Shown in pieces: positions 46,912 to 56,090 of a stretch of 64,000 nt of DNA. Within the stretch, counting starts at the first letter, position 1; every line of letters starts with the position of its first letter. Origin of the DNA: Ferrimonas aestuarii (GTDB lineage Bacteria; Pseudomonadota; Gammaproteobacteria; Enterobacterales; Shewanellaceae); assembly GCF_005116665.1 (NCBI RefSeq), contig NZ_SWCJ01000017.1, positions 1 through 64,000 on the forward strand, read 5' to 3'. The position numbers were made by a program, and so were the translations under genes. Under the pieces are notes generated by a model. That model saw only the letters and a program-made list of their open reading frames with translations, made no database searches and was not told the DNA's origin.

Positions 46912-47283
46912 GTGAAATCCAATCAAACCGGCTTTGTCAGACTCATTTACGCCACTCGGTACTCCTGGTTAGGCCTACGGGCAGCCTGGAAAAGTGAAGC
47001 GGCTTTTCGACAGGAGTTGGTGGGCTTCTTGGTATTGGCGCCGGTTGCACTGTGGTTACCGGTAACTGGGCTGGACAAGTTGCTGCTGATTGGCGCTCTG
47101 GTGGCTGTGATTGTGGTGGAGCTACTCAACTCCGCCATCGAAGCGGTAGTCGATCGCATCGGTGATGAGTTTCATCCACTTTCAGGCCAAGCCAAAGACA
47201 TGGGTTCGGCGGCGGTGTTATTGACCTTGTTGATGGCGATCGCCACCTGGCTTTTGGTGCTGATACCGCTCCTTTCTTTATAA
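46912..47283 (+). CDS. dgkA: Diacylglycerol kinase
   Basis: 123-residue integral-membrane kinase phosphorylating diacylglycerol to phosphatidic acid. Three TM helices; conserved WKSEAAFRQE at the membrane surface, VVVELLNSAIEAVVDRIG with the catalytic Glu/Asn, and QAKDMGSAAVLL. Start is GTG 46912. It is followed after 24 nt by a phosphoglycerol-transferase-like gene, whose reaction would release diacylglycerol, so the pair makes a lipid-recycling unit. Confidence 0.93.
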   Translation: MKSNQTGFVRLIYATRYSWLGLRAAWKSEAAFRQELVGFLVLAPVALWLPVTGLDKLLLIGALVAVIVVELLNSAIEAVVDRIGDEFHPLSGQAKDMGSAAVLLTLLMAIATWLLVLIPLLSL

Positions 47284-47307
47284 AACCACTACTCGATGGA
47301 AGACACT

Positions 47308-49320
47308 ATGTTTGAGACTCTGCGTCGGCGGATGGGGCTGTTGTATCCCATCGTTTGTGCTTTTGGGGTGGCGTTGTTGGTGATGACGCTGTCTCGAGCC
47401 GGATTGGCTCTGTGGCAGGCGGAGCGGGTAACCGCCGCCGATGGCTGGATGAACCTGCTGCTGAGTGGGTTGCGGGTGGATCTGTCTGCCTTGTGCTATC
47501 TGTTTATCTTGCCAGCTCTGTTGACGGTATTGCTGGCGGGGCACGGCCGCGTGGGCCGTGGCTATCTTACCGGGTTGAGAGTGTTCTTGGTGGTGGCCAT
47601 CTGGTTTGTGGTGTTCATGGAGCTGGCGACACCCAGTTTTATTGTTGAGTATGACGTTCGGCCAAATCGGCTTTTTTATGAGTACCTTAAGTATCCACAA
47701 GAGGTGTTTGGCATGCTCTGGAGCGGCTACAAGTTGGAGCTGTTTATCGGGGTGATAGCCAGCAACCTAACGCTGTGGCTAGCGTGGCGCTGGAGCGGTC
47801 GCTGGACTCGAAATCTTACCTTGCCTCGCTGGTATTGGCGCCCGCTGTTGGCCCTGTTGGTGGTGGTGCTTGGTGTGGCGGGTGCGCGGTCATCTCTTGG
47901 GCATCGTCCTTTGAATCCGGCTTTGGTGGCCTACTCAACCGATCCGTTGATGAACGATCTGGTGCTGAACTCGGCCTATTCCATGATTTTTGCCATGAAG
48001 CAGGCTGAGTCAGAAGACAGCGCTTTTGATTACTACCCTGACATGAGCCATTCAGAGATTGTTTCTCGAGTGCGACAGGCTACCAACGTGTCAGAGTCGG
48101 ATTTCATCTCCGATGCCTTTCCAACCTTGGCGAGCCATCAAGCCAGCTACACAGGTAAACCTAAGAACCTGGTGATTTTGCTGCAAGAGAGTTTGGGGGC
48201 TCGTTATGTGGGTGGCCTCGGTGGGCTGCCGTTGACGCCCAACTTGGATCAGTTGATGGCCGAGGGCTGGAACTTCAATCGCATGTATGCCACTGGAACC
48301 CGCTCAGTGAGGGGCATCGAAGCGGTGACTACCGGCTTTTCTCCCACCCCGGCTCGTGCCGTCGTGAAACTGAACGACAGCCAGCGAGACTTTTTCTCAA
48401 TCGCCGATCTGTTGAAAAACCAGGGTTACCATACCCAGTTTATCTACGGTGGCGAGAGCCATTTCGACAACATGAAGAGCTTTTTCCTAGGGAACGGTTT
48501 TGTCGATATGCAGGATTTCCCGACCTTCGATACCTTGAATTTCGAAGGGGCTTGGGGTGCCTCTGATGAAGATCTATACATCAAGGCTCACCAACAGTTT
48601 ACTCAACTGCATCAGCAAGGTAAGCCGTTCTTTAGCTTAGTATTTACCTCGTCAAATCACAGCCCTTTTGATTACCCAGAGGGCCGCATTGAACCCTACA
48701 ACCAACCGGCACAAACTCGAGAAAACGCCGCCAAATATTCGGATTGGGCACTGGGTCAGTTCATGGCTAAGGCCAAAGCGTCCGAGTATTGGAAAGACAC
48801 CCTGTTTGTGGTGGTCGCTGATCACGACTCTCGAACCTATGGCGATAAGCTGGTCCCCATTAACCACTTCCGGATTCCGGCGGTCATCGTTGGTGATGGG
48901 GTGGAAGCCAAACAGGACCACCGCCTCACCAGTCAGGTGGATCTGGCACCAACGCTGCTGTCGATGATGGGCATCAGTGGCGATCACCCCATGATTGGCC
49001 ATGATCTCACCCAAGATGTGCCCAAACATAAGCTGCGGGCGATGATGCAGTTTTATAAAAACTTTGCTTGGATGAATGACGACAACGAGGTGGTTATCTA
49101 CACCCCAGAGCACGCCGCTCGTGGCTATCGCTACGATGCCGAATCGGCACAGCTAACGCCGGTGGCGTTGCCTCAGCCGATGCTGCGCACGGCGCTGGCC
49201 AATGCGCTTTGGGGATCCTTGGCTTACTACCAAGGCCTCTATCCCGGAGTCGACAAACAGTCTCGAGTTGCTCAACGGGCAGAGCAGGGTGGTGCTGGAA
49301 AAGGACGCAGTGCACCTTAG
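47308..49320 (+). CDS. LTA synthase-like phosphoglycerol transferase
   Basis: About 670 residues. Five N-terminal TM helices (with RVDLSALCYLFILPALL and the cytoplasm/membrane motif VRPNRLFYEYLKYP) followed by a periplasmic sulfatase-fold domain: the nucleophile region YATGTRSVRGIEAVTTG with a Thr, QFIYGGESHFDNM, FTSSNHSPF and VVADHDSRTYG (metal ligands). The pattern matches Gram-negative LTA-synthase-family/OpgB-like enzymes that use phosphatidylglycerol as donor, rather than EptA. ATG 47308 with GGAAG upstream; an in-frame ATG lies 12 bp earlier. The acceptor is unknown; periplasmic glucans are a possibility. Confidence 0.82.
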   Translation: MFETLRRRMGLLYPIVCAFGVALLVMTLSRAGLALWQAERVTAADGWMNLLLSGLRVDLSALCYLFILPALLTVLLAGHGRVGRGYLTGLRVFLVVAIWFVVFMELATPSFIVEYDVRPNRLFYEYLKYPQEVFGMLWSGYKLELFIGVIASNLTLWLAWRWSGRWTRNLTLPRWYWRPLLALLVVVLGVAGARSSLGHRPLNPALVAYSTDPLMNDLVLNSAYSMIFAMKQAESEDSAFDYYPDMSHSEIVSRVRQATNVSESDFISDAFPTLASHQASYTGKPKNLVILLQESLGARYVGGLGGLPLTPNLDQLMAEGWNFNRMYATGTRSVRGIEAVTTGFSPTPARAVVKLNDSQRDFFSIADLLKNQGYHTQFIYGGESHFDNMKSFFLGNGFVDMQDFPTFDTLNFEGAWGASDEDLYIKAHQQFTQLHQQGKPFFSLVFTSSNHSPFDYPEGRIEPYNQPAQTRENAAKYSDWALGQFMAKAKASEYWKDTLFVVVADHDSRTYGDKLVPINHFRIPAVIVGDGVEAKQDHRLTSQVDLAPTLLSMMGISGDHPMIGHDLTQDVPKHKLRAMMQFYKNFAWMNDDNEVVIYTPEHAARGYRYDAESAQLTPVALPQPMLRTALANALWGSLAYYQGLYPGVDKQSRVAQRAEQGGAGKGRSAP

Positions 49321-49334
49321 AGCTAGGCGGGGAG

Positions 49335-50351
49335 TCAATTGTGGATCAGCTGGCTAGGCAGAAACCCGGTCCAGCGTTTGAAGGAGCGGCGGAAGTTACC
49401 GACGTCAGCAAACTGCAGCTTGTGGGCGATGTCGCGATTACAGGCACCCTCTTTAGTGAGCAGATACAGCGCCTGATTCAATCGAGCCTGATCTTGCAGC
49501 TTTTGGTAGCTGGTGTGATGTTGACTGAGGCGACGTTTGAGGGTGGCGGGGCTGGTTTGCAGATGTAGTGCCATCTCAGGCAAGGTTAATCCTGGCTGCT
49601 GATAGAGGCGGTGGCGGATGGTGGCGGGCAGTCCATGGCGCAATGGTTGTTGGGTTAGGGCGCGCCGCGTCTGTTGCCAAGCCAGTTGGTAGGCGGTGGC
49701 ATCAGCCATGGGCAAGGGCCGTGATAACGCCTGGCGACTGAGACTGAGCTTAAAGGCGGGGAACTCGAACTGCAGCTGCCCTCCTAAATACTTGTCATAT
49801 TGGTGCCAGTGGTTGGGGCGTCGATGGGGAAAACCAAATTGCCAGTCTACACTGGCTAGCCCTAGGCGCTTAAGGGTTGCGGTTAAGCTGGCGCAGCACA
49901 GCTCCATCAGCAGTGGCGCGATCGGCTCCAACCCAAGGTCGATGTTGATCAGCCAGTGCTCGGTGTCATCACAGCGCCAGTGACGCAGGTTGAGCCAAGG
50001 TTGAGTCAACCAGTGATAGCGATGCCATAACGCCAGTGCGTGGCCCAGAGTGGGCGCGCACACTAGGCCATTGGTCAGCGGTCCACTTTGGCTCCCTAAC
50101 CAGTGCTGAGCCAGTGCAAAGGCCAGATCCGGCCCAGGCCACATCTGCTGGGCTCGTAACAGCAGTTTGAGCAGTTGCTCGCTGCTGATGGCGGCGCCAG
50201 CTTCAATGTCGGTGGCGAACAGCTTGGTACCGCGAAGCAACTGTTCTTGATCCAACCCCCGTTGTTGGAATAGCTGCAACAGGGTTGCGGGCAGCAGCTG
50301 GCTGTCGATGCATTTGCTTTGAAAGCCAGCAATGCGGCGCAGAGAGGTCAT
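49335..50351 (-). CDS. AraC-family transcriptional regulator
   Basis: 338 residues. N-terminal part (about 20-200) matches the arabinose-binding-like domain of OruR/ArgR-type AraC regulators (GLVCAPTLGHALALWHRYH); C-terminal double HTH with LTLPEMALHLQTSPATLKRRL and the second helix pair ending LQFADVGNFRRSFKRWTG. Effector unknown. Its ATG (50351) overlaps the stop of the GGDEF gene as TGATG, so both come from one operon, possibly under a Pho box. Confidence 0.87.
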   Translation of the reverse strand: MTSLRRIAGFQSKCIDSQLLPATLLQLFQQRGLDQEQLLRGTKLFATDIEAGAAISSEQLLKLLLRAQQMWPGPDLAFALAQHWLGSQSGPLTNGLVCAPTLGHALALWHRYHWLTQPWLNLRHWRCDDTEHWLINIDLGLEPIAPLLMELCCASLTATLKRLGLASVDWQFGFPHRRPNHWHQYDKYLGGQLQFEFPAFKLSLSRQALSRPLPMADATAYQLAWQQTRRALTQQPLRHGLPATIRHRLYQQPGLTLPEMALHLQTSPATLKRRLSQHHTSYQKLQDQARLNQALYLLTKEGACNRDIAHKLQFADVGNFRRSFKRWTGFLPSQLIHN

Positions 50352-51211
50352 CAGGCGGCTTGCTCAGACAGCTTTTGTTGCTGCAGTTGCTGGTTGAGCT
50401 GTTGCAGCAGTATTTGAGGAGAGTGCCGCCTGCCTTGGTGATTGAGTTGCTCGAACCGAGTTGCCACTCCCAGTTGGGCTAACTGTTGCTGCAGATGTTC
50501 ACCCCAGCTGGTGGCCAGTTTAGGCTGGCAATAGGGCATTAGCACCACGAATTGGTCGCCGGCGTAGCGGCATACCATGTCGCAACTGCGTACCTGTTCG
50601 GCCAGCAGTTGCGCCACCAAGGTTAGACGACGATCCCCTTCGGACCAGCCTTGGTTATCATTCAAATGTTGTAGGTCGATGAGATCGAACATCAGCAAGC
50701 TGAACTGAGAGCCCATGCGCTCGGCTAGCTGCCGCTCTAACGCACGGGCGTCATTGAGTGCGGTGGTCATGTCGATCAGTTGATGGTCCCGCAAAAACTG
50801 CTCTCGGGTTTGCAGTTGGTGATTCACCATCTGCTGCTCTTTGCGCCAGATTGCTAATCCCCAGGTCAGGCTCATCAAACCCAGAGGCGTGGCCCCTTTC
50901 TCTACTAAGGCGTACCACAGCCCAACGGGTTCAGTGATAAACAGCTCATCCAATACGTCCAGCAAACAGCCGCAACTGAATGCCAACAGGCCGGTGAGCA
51001 GCAGCTGGGTGGCTTTGCCTTTAGGCCGAGCCAGAGTGACGATCAGATACCAGCCAGCAGATAACAGCAGCAGTGACAATTCACTGCCGAAATCAAACCA
51101 GTCGACCGCATCGGCGGTTTTCCACTGGGCTTGAGCCGCGGTCAGAATGATCAAGATGACGATGGCAAATCCATATAGGCTCATCGCGGAATATCGTTGT
51201 TTAAGTTGCAT
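50351..51211 (-). CDS. Membrane protein with degenerate GGDEF domain
   Basis: About 286 residues. Several hydrophobic helices in the first 130 residues (LYGFAIVILIILTA and following), then a GGDEF-like domain (about 155-270) with LLMFDLIDLQHLNDNQGW and CRYAGDQFVVLM. The signature is AGDQF instead of GGDEF, so cyclase activity is doubtful; it may bind c-di-GMP or GTP, or be a remnant. RSCD five residues before looks like an I-site. ATG 51211 has GAGGG 7 nt upstream; ATG 51217 and a start at 51310 are less likely. First gene of an operon with AraC. Confidence 0.7.
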   Translation of the reverse strand: MQLKQRYSAMSLYGFAIVILIILTAAQAQWKTADAVDWFDFGSELSLLLLSAGWYLIVTLARPKGKATQLLLTGLLAFSCGCLLDVLDELFITEPVGLWYALVEKGATPLGLMSLTWGLAIWRKEQQMVNHQLQTREQFLRDHQLIDMTTALNDARALERQLAERMGSQFSLLMFDLIDLQHLNDNQGWSEGDRRLTLVAQLLAEQVRSCDMVCRYAGDQFVVLMPYCQPKLATSWGEHLQQQLAQLGVATRFEQLNHQGRRHSPQILLQQLNQQLQQQKLSEQAA

Positions 51212-51250
51212 TTTCATCCCTCTTCTGGGGCCAAAAATTACGCGGTGCTC

Positions 51251-51268
51251 ATGACACTTCTGTGACAA
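51251..51268 (-). promoter_or_regulatory. Pho-box-like site for the GGDEF-AraC operon
   Basis: Minus strand TTGTCAC-AGAA-GTGTCAT: the 7-4-7 architecture with 11-bp period of the PhoB consensus CTGTCAT-N4-CTGTCAC. It is 40 bp upstream of ATG 51211. The region 51269-51449 holds no gene. Confidence 0.6.
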
Positions 51269-51449
51269 ATCCAGAGGTGGATGGGGTTGGTGGGGGGCAA
51301 ATTGGCTCACCGCGTTAGTGGCAAGTTTCCAAAAAGCGCCATGTGGTGAGTAACCCCCCGTAATACCGTACTGTTTGGAGGGGCAATTAAGCTCAGTTGG
51401 AGAGTAAAACCATTGATATTGGGTTGTTTTCGCTTAGTGGCTGGCGCGG

Positions 51450-51467
51450 TCGTCATCGAACTGTCAC
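51450..51467 (+). promoter_or_regulatory. Pho-box-like site for the receptor-phytase operon
   Basis: TCGTCAT-CGAA-CTGTCAC: 7-4-7 architecture; the second half is identical to the PhoB consensus half CTGTCAC. It lies 52 bp upstream of the receptor ATG, a good distance for a PhoB site replacing the -35 element, with TACCTA as a weak -10 downstream. Confidence 0.65.
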
Positions 51468-51519
51468 GGAGGCTACCTAGTTTGCCCAGCAAACGCTAAC
51501 TCATATCAAAGGAACGATC

Positions 51520-54264
51520 ATGTTTAGATTCAGGGCTGGGCTTTCCCCACTTCTCTTGGCGATGGCGGCCACCGGCTTTGCCTCCCCATCTTGGTCCGCC
51601 GGTCGTATCGACGGCATCATTAAAGACGCCGACAGTCAGTTGCCACTTCAGGGGGCCATTGTTCGCATTGAGGAGTTGCAGCTGGAGCAGTCTGCCGCCC
51701 GAGATGGTCGCTTTAACTTCCCTCAGGTTGAGGCGGGAGATTACACCCTGACCGTCAGTTATCTGGGGGCCAAGCCGCAGCAACTTAAGGTGACGGTTCT
51801 GGATGACAAAGTGGCTTCCGCTCAAATTGATCTCACCGGTTTGACTGAGCGCATCGAAGTGCTTGGTCAACGGGGCAGTCTAAGCCGCTCTTTGAACCAA
51901 CAGCGCGCTGCCGACAACTTGGTGAGTGTGGTCAGCGCCGATGCCATTGGTCAGTTCCCGGATACCAACGTCAGTGAAGCGCTGCAGCGAGTACCTGGGG
52001 TGTCCATTGAGCGAGATCAGGGCGAAGGTCGCTTCGTACGAGTTCGCGGCATGGCTCCGGATTACAACGCCGTCTCCATGAACGGTGCGCGCTTGCCTGC
52101 GCCGGAAGACGATCGCCGGGCGGTAGCGCTGGACGTGATTCCATCGGATCTGCTGGAAACCTTGGAGGTCACTAAAACATTGACCCCAGATATGGACGCC
52201 GACTCTCTAGGCGGCGCCATCGAGGTGAAGAGTCTGTCTGCATTTGACCGTGATGACACCTACGTCAACATGAGCGCCGAAGGCAGCTACGACAGCCTCA
52301 CCGAAAATACCAACCCAAAACTGGCGGCCAGCTACAGTGATCGTTTCAATGACGACACCTTAGGGGTGGCGTTGGCGGCCAGTTGGTACGACCGCGATTT
52401 TGGCTCGGATAACGTTGAGACTGGCGGCAAGTGGGATTTTGATGAGTCGCCAGCGCTGCTGGAAGAAGCGGAGCAGCGGGACTATCAGATCAGCCGAGAG
52501 CGCATTGGTTTGGGGGCTAACTTCGATTATCGCCCAAGTGACGACGTGGATTTTTTCCTGCGTACGCTCTACAGCGATTACAACGATGACGAAGTGCGTA
52601 ATGCCAATGTGATTGAGTGGGCTGACCCCATCGCCAGTGGCGACAGTACGGATGCTGAAGTGGCTCGGGAGCTAAAACAGCGTACCGAGGAGCAGTCTAT
52701 CTATTCTGCCGTGCTCGGCGGCCAGTGGCGCCCAGAACTGTGGACGCTGGATTATCAGGCCAGTTGGAGCCAAGCCAAGGCGGATAAACCTCGTTACATC
52801 GATGGTGCCAAGTTTGAAGGTGAGTTTGAAAATATTGGCTTTACTGACACCGAAACCCCCCACATCAGCGCACCGGATGCTTTTTTTGATGCCAGCGAGT
52901 ATGAGCTAGACAAAGTTGAGCTAGGGGAGAATCACACCGAAGACACGGTGATCAGTGCCAAGGTGGACTTTACCCGTGATCTGTCTTTGCGAGATAACCC
53001 TGCCGAAATCAAGTTTGGTGGCAAGTACTCCACCCGAGAGAAGACCGCCGATGAGACCGTCTGGGTCTATGAAGATTTTGAAGATCAGGGCATTAGTGGT
53101 GACGATCTCAACATGAGCCATTTCGCTGGCGGCGAAGTGGATTACAACCTAGGCCGTTTTGGTCCCAGCATCCAAGCCGCCGGTATCTGGAACCTGGTCA
53201 ATGGCCTGAGCAGCGACGATGCGCTGGATGAGGTGGAGTCCACCATCAACGACTATCGGATCGATGAAGACCTGATGGCCGCTTATCTCATGGGCACCAT
53301 GGACATTGGCGAGCTTCGAGTTCTTGGTGGCGTGCGCTACGAGCGATTGGAGCGTGACACCAAAGGTTATGGTTACAACGACATTGAAGAGCGTTTTGAT
53401 CCCATCAGCACCAGCAGCGATAACGATCACTGGCTGCCAAGCTTGCACTTCAAGTACAGCCTGTCTGACAAAACTCAGCTACGTGCTTCTTGGAGCAACA
53501 CCCTAGTTCGCCCAACCTTCGGCCAGTTGGCCCCGGGATTCTTCATTGAAGAGGACGATGGCGACATGGAGGCCAGCTTCGGTAACCCCAACCTTGAGCC
53601 GTTGGAGTCGATGAACTGGGACATCGGCATCGAGCACTACCTTGGTGGCGTGGGCGTACTGTCGGCCAACCTCTACTACAAAGACATTAAAAACTTCATC
53701 TACGAAGCAGATTTAGGCGGCTATGGTGCCTACACCGACTTTAACAAGGCGCAAACCTTCATTAACGGTGATGACGCCTACATCTACGGCGCTGAACTGG
53801 CTTACGTGCAGGAGTTCACCTTCCTACCGGATCCATTCAAAGGCCTGCTGTTTAGCACTAACTTCACCTTGAGCGATTCCGAAGCCACCATCGATTGGTT
53901 CGATGATGATCAGTTGATGAGCCGCGACATCCCGCTGCCGAGTCAGTCTGAGCTGACCGCCAACGCCTCTCTGGGTTATGAAAACAGCTACGTCAGTCTG
54001 CGCCTGTCGGCGGCTTATAAGTCGGAATACCTCGTGGAGGTGGACTCCCTCGACGACGCCAACCATGACATCTACGAAGATGAGCACCTGCAGTGGGACT
54101 TTGTCGCCAAAGGCTTTATCACCAGTGACGTTATCGTTTACTTCAAGGCCATCAACCTGACGGACGAGCCGTTCTATACCTACACCGGCAATCGTAGCTA
54201 CAACGCTCAATATGAAGAGTACGGTCGCACCTTCCAGCTTGGCATTCAGTACAACAATTTCTAG
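51520..54264 (+). CDS. TonB-dependent receptor (phytate locus)
   Basis: 914 residues. Signal peptide of about 27 residues (ends SWSA), then a carboxypeptidase-regulatory-like beta domain (about 28-105; GRIDGIIKDADSQLPLQGA), a TonB box and plug (about 110-235; VSEALQRVPGVSIERDQGEG, with RVRGMAPDYNAVSMNG), and a long barrel ending in Phe (LGIQYNNF). It is of the large TonB-Caulobacter/Xanthomonas type. The beta-propeller phytase follows after 8 nt, so the likely cargo is phytate, a phytate-metal complex or an inositol phosphate. ATG 51520 with AAAGGA. Confidence 0.87.
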   Translation: MFRFRAGLSPLLLAMAATGFASPSWSAGRIDGIIKDADSQLPLQGAIVRIEELQLEQSAARDGRFNFPQVEAGDYTLTVSYLGAKPQQLKVTVLDDKVASAQIDLTGLTERIEVLGQRGSLSRSLNQQRAADNLVSVVSADAIGQFPDTNVSEALQRVPGVSIERDQGEGRFVRVRGMAPDYNAVSMNGARLPAPEDDRRAVALDVIPSDLLETLEVTKTLTPDMDADSLGGAIEVKSLSAFDRDDTYVNMSAEGSYDSLTENTNPKLAASYSDRFNDDTLGVALAASWYDRDFGSDNVETGGKWDFDESPALLEEAEQRDYQISRERIGLGANFDYRPSDDVDFFLRTLYSDYNDDEVRNANVIEWADPIASGDSTDAEVARELKQRTEEQSIYSAVLGGQWRPELWTLDYQASWSQAKADKPRYIDGAKFEGEFENIGFTDTETPHISAPDAFFDASEYELDKVELGENHTEDTVISAKVDFTRDLSLRDNPAEIKFGGKYSTREKTADETVWVYEDFEDQGISGDDLNMSHFAGGEVDYNLGRFGPSIQAAGIWNLVNGLSSDDALDEVESTINDYRIDEDLMAAYLMGTMDIGELRVLGGVRYERLERDTKGYGYNDIEERFDPISTSSDNDHWLPSLHFKYSLSDKTQLRASWSNTLVRPTFGQLAPGFFIEEDDGDMEASFGNPNLEPLESMNWDIGIEHYLGGVGVLSANLYYKDIKNFIYEADLGGYGAYTDFNKAQTFINGDDAYIYGAELAYVQEFTFLPDPFKGLLFSTNFTLSDSEATIDWFDDDQLMSRDIPLPSQSELTANASLGYENSYVSLRLSAAYKSEYLVEVDSLDDANHDIYEDEHLQWDFVAKGFITSDVIVYFKAINLTDEPFYTYTGNRSYNAQYEEYGRTFQLGIQYNNF

Positions 54265-54272
54265 GAGAAAAA

Positions 54273-56090
54273 ATGAAAACAATAATAACCATGCTAGCGG
54301 TCAGCGGCCTATTCTCAGCCTCCGTTGTGGCCGAATCCTTGGCCACAGAACTTGCCCCTGATGCCAGTGGCAGCCAAGCCGCGCCTTGGGGCGTTGATGC
54401 CGCTCAGGGGTGGCTGATGGCCAGCGCTTCCAACGGCTTACTTTGGCAACAGGATAAGCAGCTGCGCACTCTGGTCGAGGGGCATTTTGAGCAACTGGCG
54501 GTACATGGCGATCTGGCGCTGACCATCGATGTCATTAGTGATCAGGTGCAGCCGGTGGCGCTGTCGAAAGGCAAGGCCACTAAGTTGTCGCCTCTGCCGC
54601 TGCGGGATTTTCAGGTGCAGTGGCTGTGTTTGCAGCCCCGTGCTGCGGATAATGGCCTTTATGCCTGGTTAGGGAGCGAAGATGGCCGAGCAGAGCAGTG
54701 GCTGCTGCAGATGGATGGTCAGTGGCAGCCACAGATGGTGCGCACCTTGTCACTGCCGCCGGAAGCCGCTGGCTGTGCCGTGGATGCGGTTGCCGAAACC
54801 CTGTATGTGGCGGATCCAAGTCTGGGCGTTTGGGCCTACCCAGCATCCCCATTTGCCCCTTTTGAGCGTGAATTGGCGCTGGCATCGGAAGATGGCATCA
54901 CCGGCGTGGCAGTCTCTCCACAGGGACAGCTGCTGGCATTGACCGAGTCTGGACGGGTGCTGTCCAAAGCCGGGGACATAGGTGCAGGTTTTAGTGGTGG
55001 TGAAATGGAGGCGTTGGCGGTGTCTACATCGACCATGGTGGCCTATGACGACGAGCATGATCGCTATCGCCTGAGCCCATTTTCCCCTCTTAAACTAGAC
55101 GCTAAACAAGGGGATGTTATCCCTGAAGTGCCCGCTTGGGTAGAGAGCGACATCGCCGATCGCCCAGGGGATACCATGGACGATCCTGCTATTTGGGTGC
55201 ACCCAACTCAGCCTGAACTGAGCCGAGTGATCGGCACCAACAAGCGTTGGGGGCTGCTCAGCTTCGACATGCAGGGCAATCAGCTGCAGGGCTTGGCCGT
55301 GGGGAAGGTCAATAACGTGGATCTGCGCCAAGGGGTGATGCTGGGCGGAAAGCTGCGTGATATCGGTGTGGCTAGCAACCGTGATGTGGATGGGTTAACC
55401 CTGTTTGAGGTAAGTGCGGAAGGCGAAATGACGCTGCTGCCTCCTCAGCCGACGACGCTCAAGGAGATCTACGGTTTGTGCTTGGCACAGCCCGGGAAAG
55501 ACCGACTGCAGGTGTTTGCCAATGATAAGAGCGGCCGCGTCGAGCAGTTGGACTTAGTGTGGGATGGTACTGGCCTGAAAGCGGAACCCTTAGGGGAGTT
55601 TAGCGTGCCAAGCCAGCCAGAAGGCTGTGTGGTGGATGACAAAGCGCAGCGCCTGTTCCTCGGTGAAGAGGACCAAGGCATCTGGGTGTTCGACCTAAGC
55701 TCTGGGGTGGCTAAAGATGGCAAGCTCATCGCAAACATCGGTGGTACGAATGGCGAGTTTCTCCACGACGACGTGGAAGGACTGGCTCTGTATCACGGCG
55801 ATGAGCCTTACTTGGTGGTGTCCAGTCAGGGTAATGACAGCTACCTGTTGTATCAGGCCGAGCCTCCTTACGCTTACCAAGGGCGTTTTCGCATCGGCAT
55901 CAATGCCAAGTTAGGGATTGATGGCAGCGCGGAAACCGATGGGCTTGCGGTGACCAGCAAAGCCGTAGGCTCAGGCCCTTGGGCTAAGGGAATGGTGGTC
56001 GTGCAAGATGGCCGCAACCGTCTTCCAGACGCCTACCACAACTTCAAATGGGTGCCGTGGCAGGCGGTGCTGCAAACCCTTAAGGATTAA
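54273..56090 (+). CDS. Dual-domain beta-propeller phytase
   Basis: 605 residues; exported (signal peptide of about 21 residues, ends VVA). The C-terminal ~320 residues carry the beta-propeller phytase signatures: DDPAIWVHP, TNKRWGLLSFDMQG, KVNNVDLRQG, ASNRDVDGLTLFEV, EGCVVDDKAQRLFLGEEDQGIW, GTNGEFLHDDVEGLALY and ETDGLAVTS, rich in Ca-binding acidic residues. The first ~270 residues form a weaker, incomplete propeller copy (for example GCAVDAVAETLYVADPSLGVWAY), the dual-domain form known from Shewanella relatives. It hydrolyses phytate to release phosphate in the periplasm or outside. Coupled to the receptor; overlaps the convergent polyferredoxin by 4 bp. Confidence 0.9.
   Translation: MKTIITMLAVSGLFSASVVAESLATELAPDASGSQAAPWGVDAAQGWLMASASNGLLWQQDKQLRTLVEGHFEQLAVHGDLALTIDVISDQVQPVALSKGKATKLSPLPLRDFQVQWLCLQPRAADNGLYAWLGSEDGRAEQWLLQMDGQWQPQMVRTLSLPPEAAGCAVDAVAETLYVADPSLGVWAYPASPFAPFERELALASEDGITGVAVSPQGQLLALTESGRVLSKAGDIGAGFSGGEMEALAVSTSTMVAYDDEHDRYRLSPFSPLKLDAKQGDVIPEVPAWVESDIADRPGDTMDDPAIWVHPTQPELSRVIGTNKRWGLLSFDMQGNQLQGLAVGKVNNVDLRQGVMLGGKLRDIGVASNRDVDGLTLFEVSAEGEMTLLPPQPTTLKEIYGLCLAQPGKDRLQVFANDKSGRVEQLDLVWDGTGLKAEPLGEFSVPSQPEGCVVDDKAQRLFLGEEDQGIWVFDLSSGVAKDGKLIANIGGTNGEFLHDDVEGLALYHGDEPYLVVSSQGNDSYLLYQAEPPYAYQGRFRIGINAKLGIDGSAETDGLAVTSKAVGSGPWAKGMVVVQDGRNRLPDAYHNFKWVPWQAVLQTLKD

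Noticed and set aside
47308..49320. Lipid A phosphoethanolamine transferase (EptA)
   Set aside because: The membrane region and motifs (RVDLSALCYL, RPNRLFYEYLKYP, ATGTRSVRGIEA) fit the LTA-synthase/OpgB-like branch, and pairing with dgkA supports phosphatidylglycerol use.
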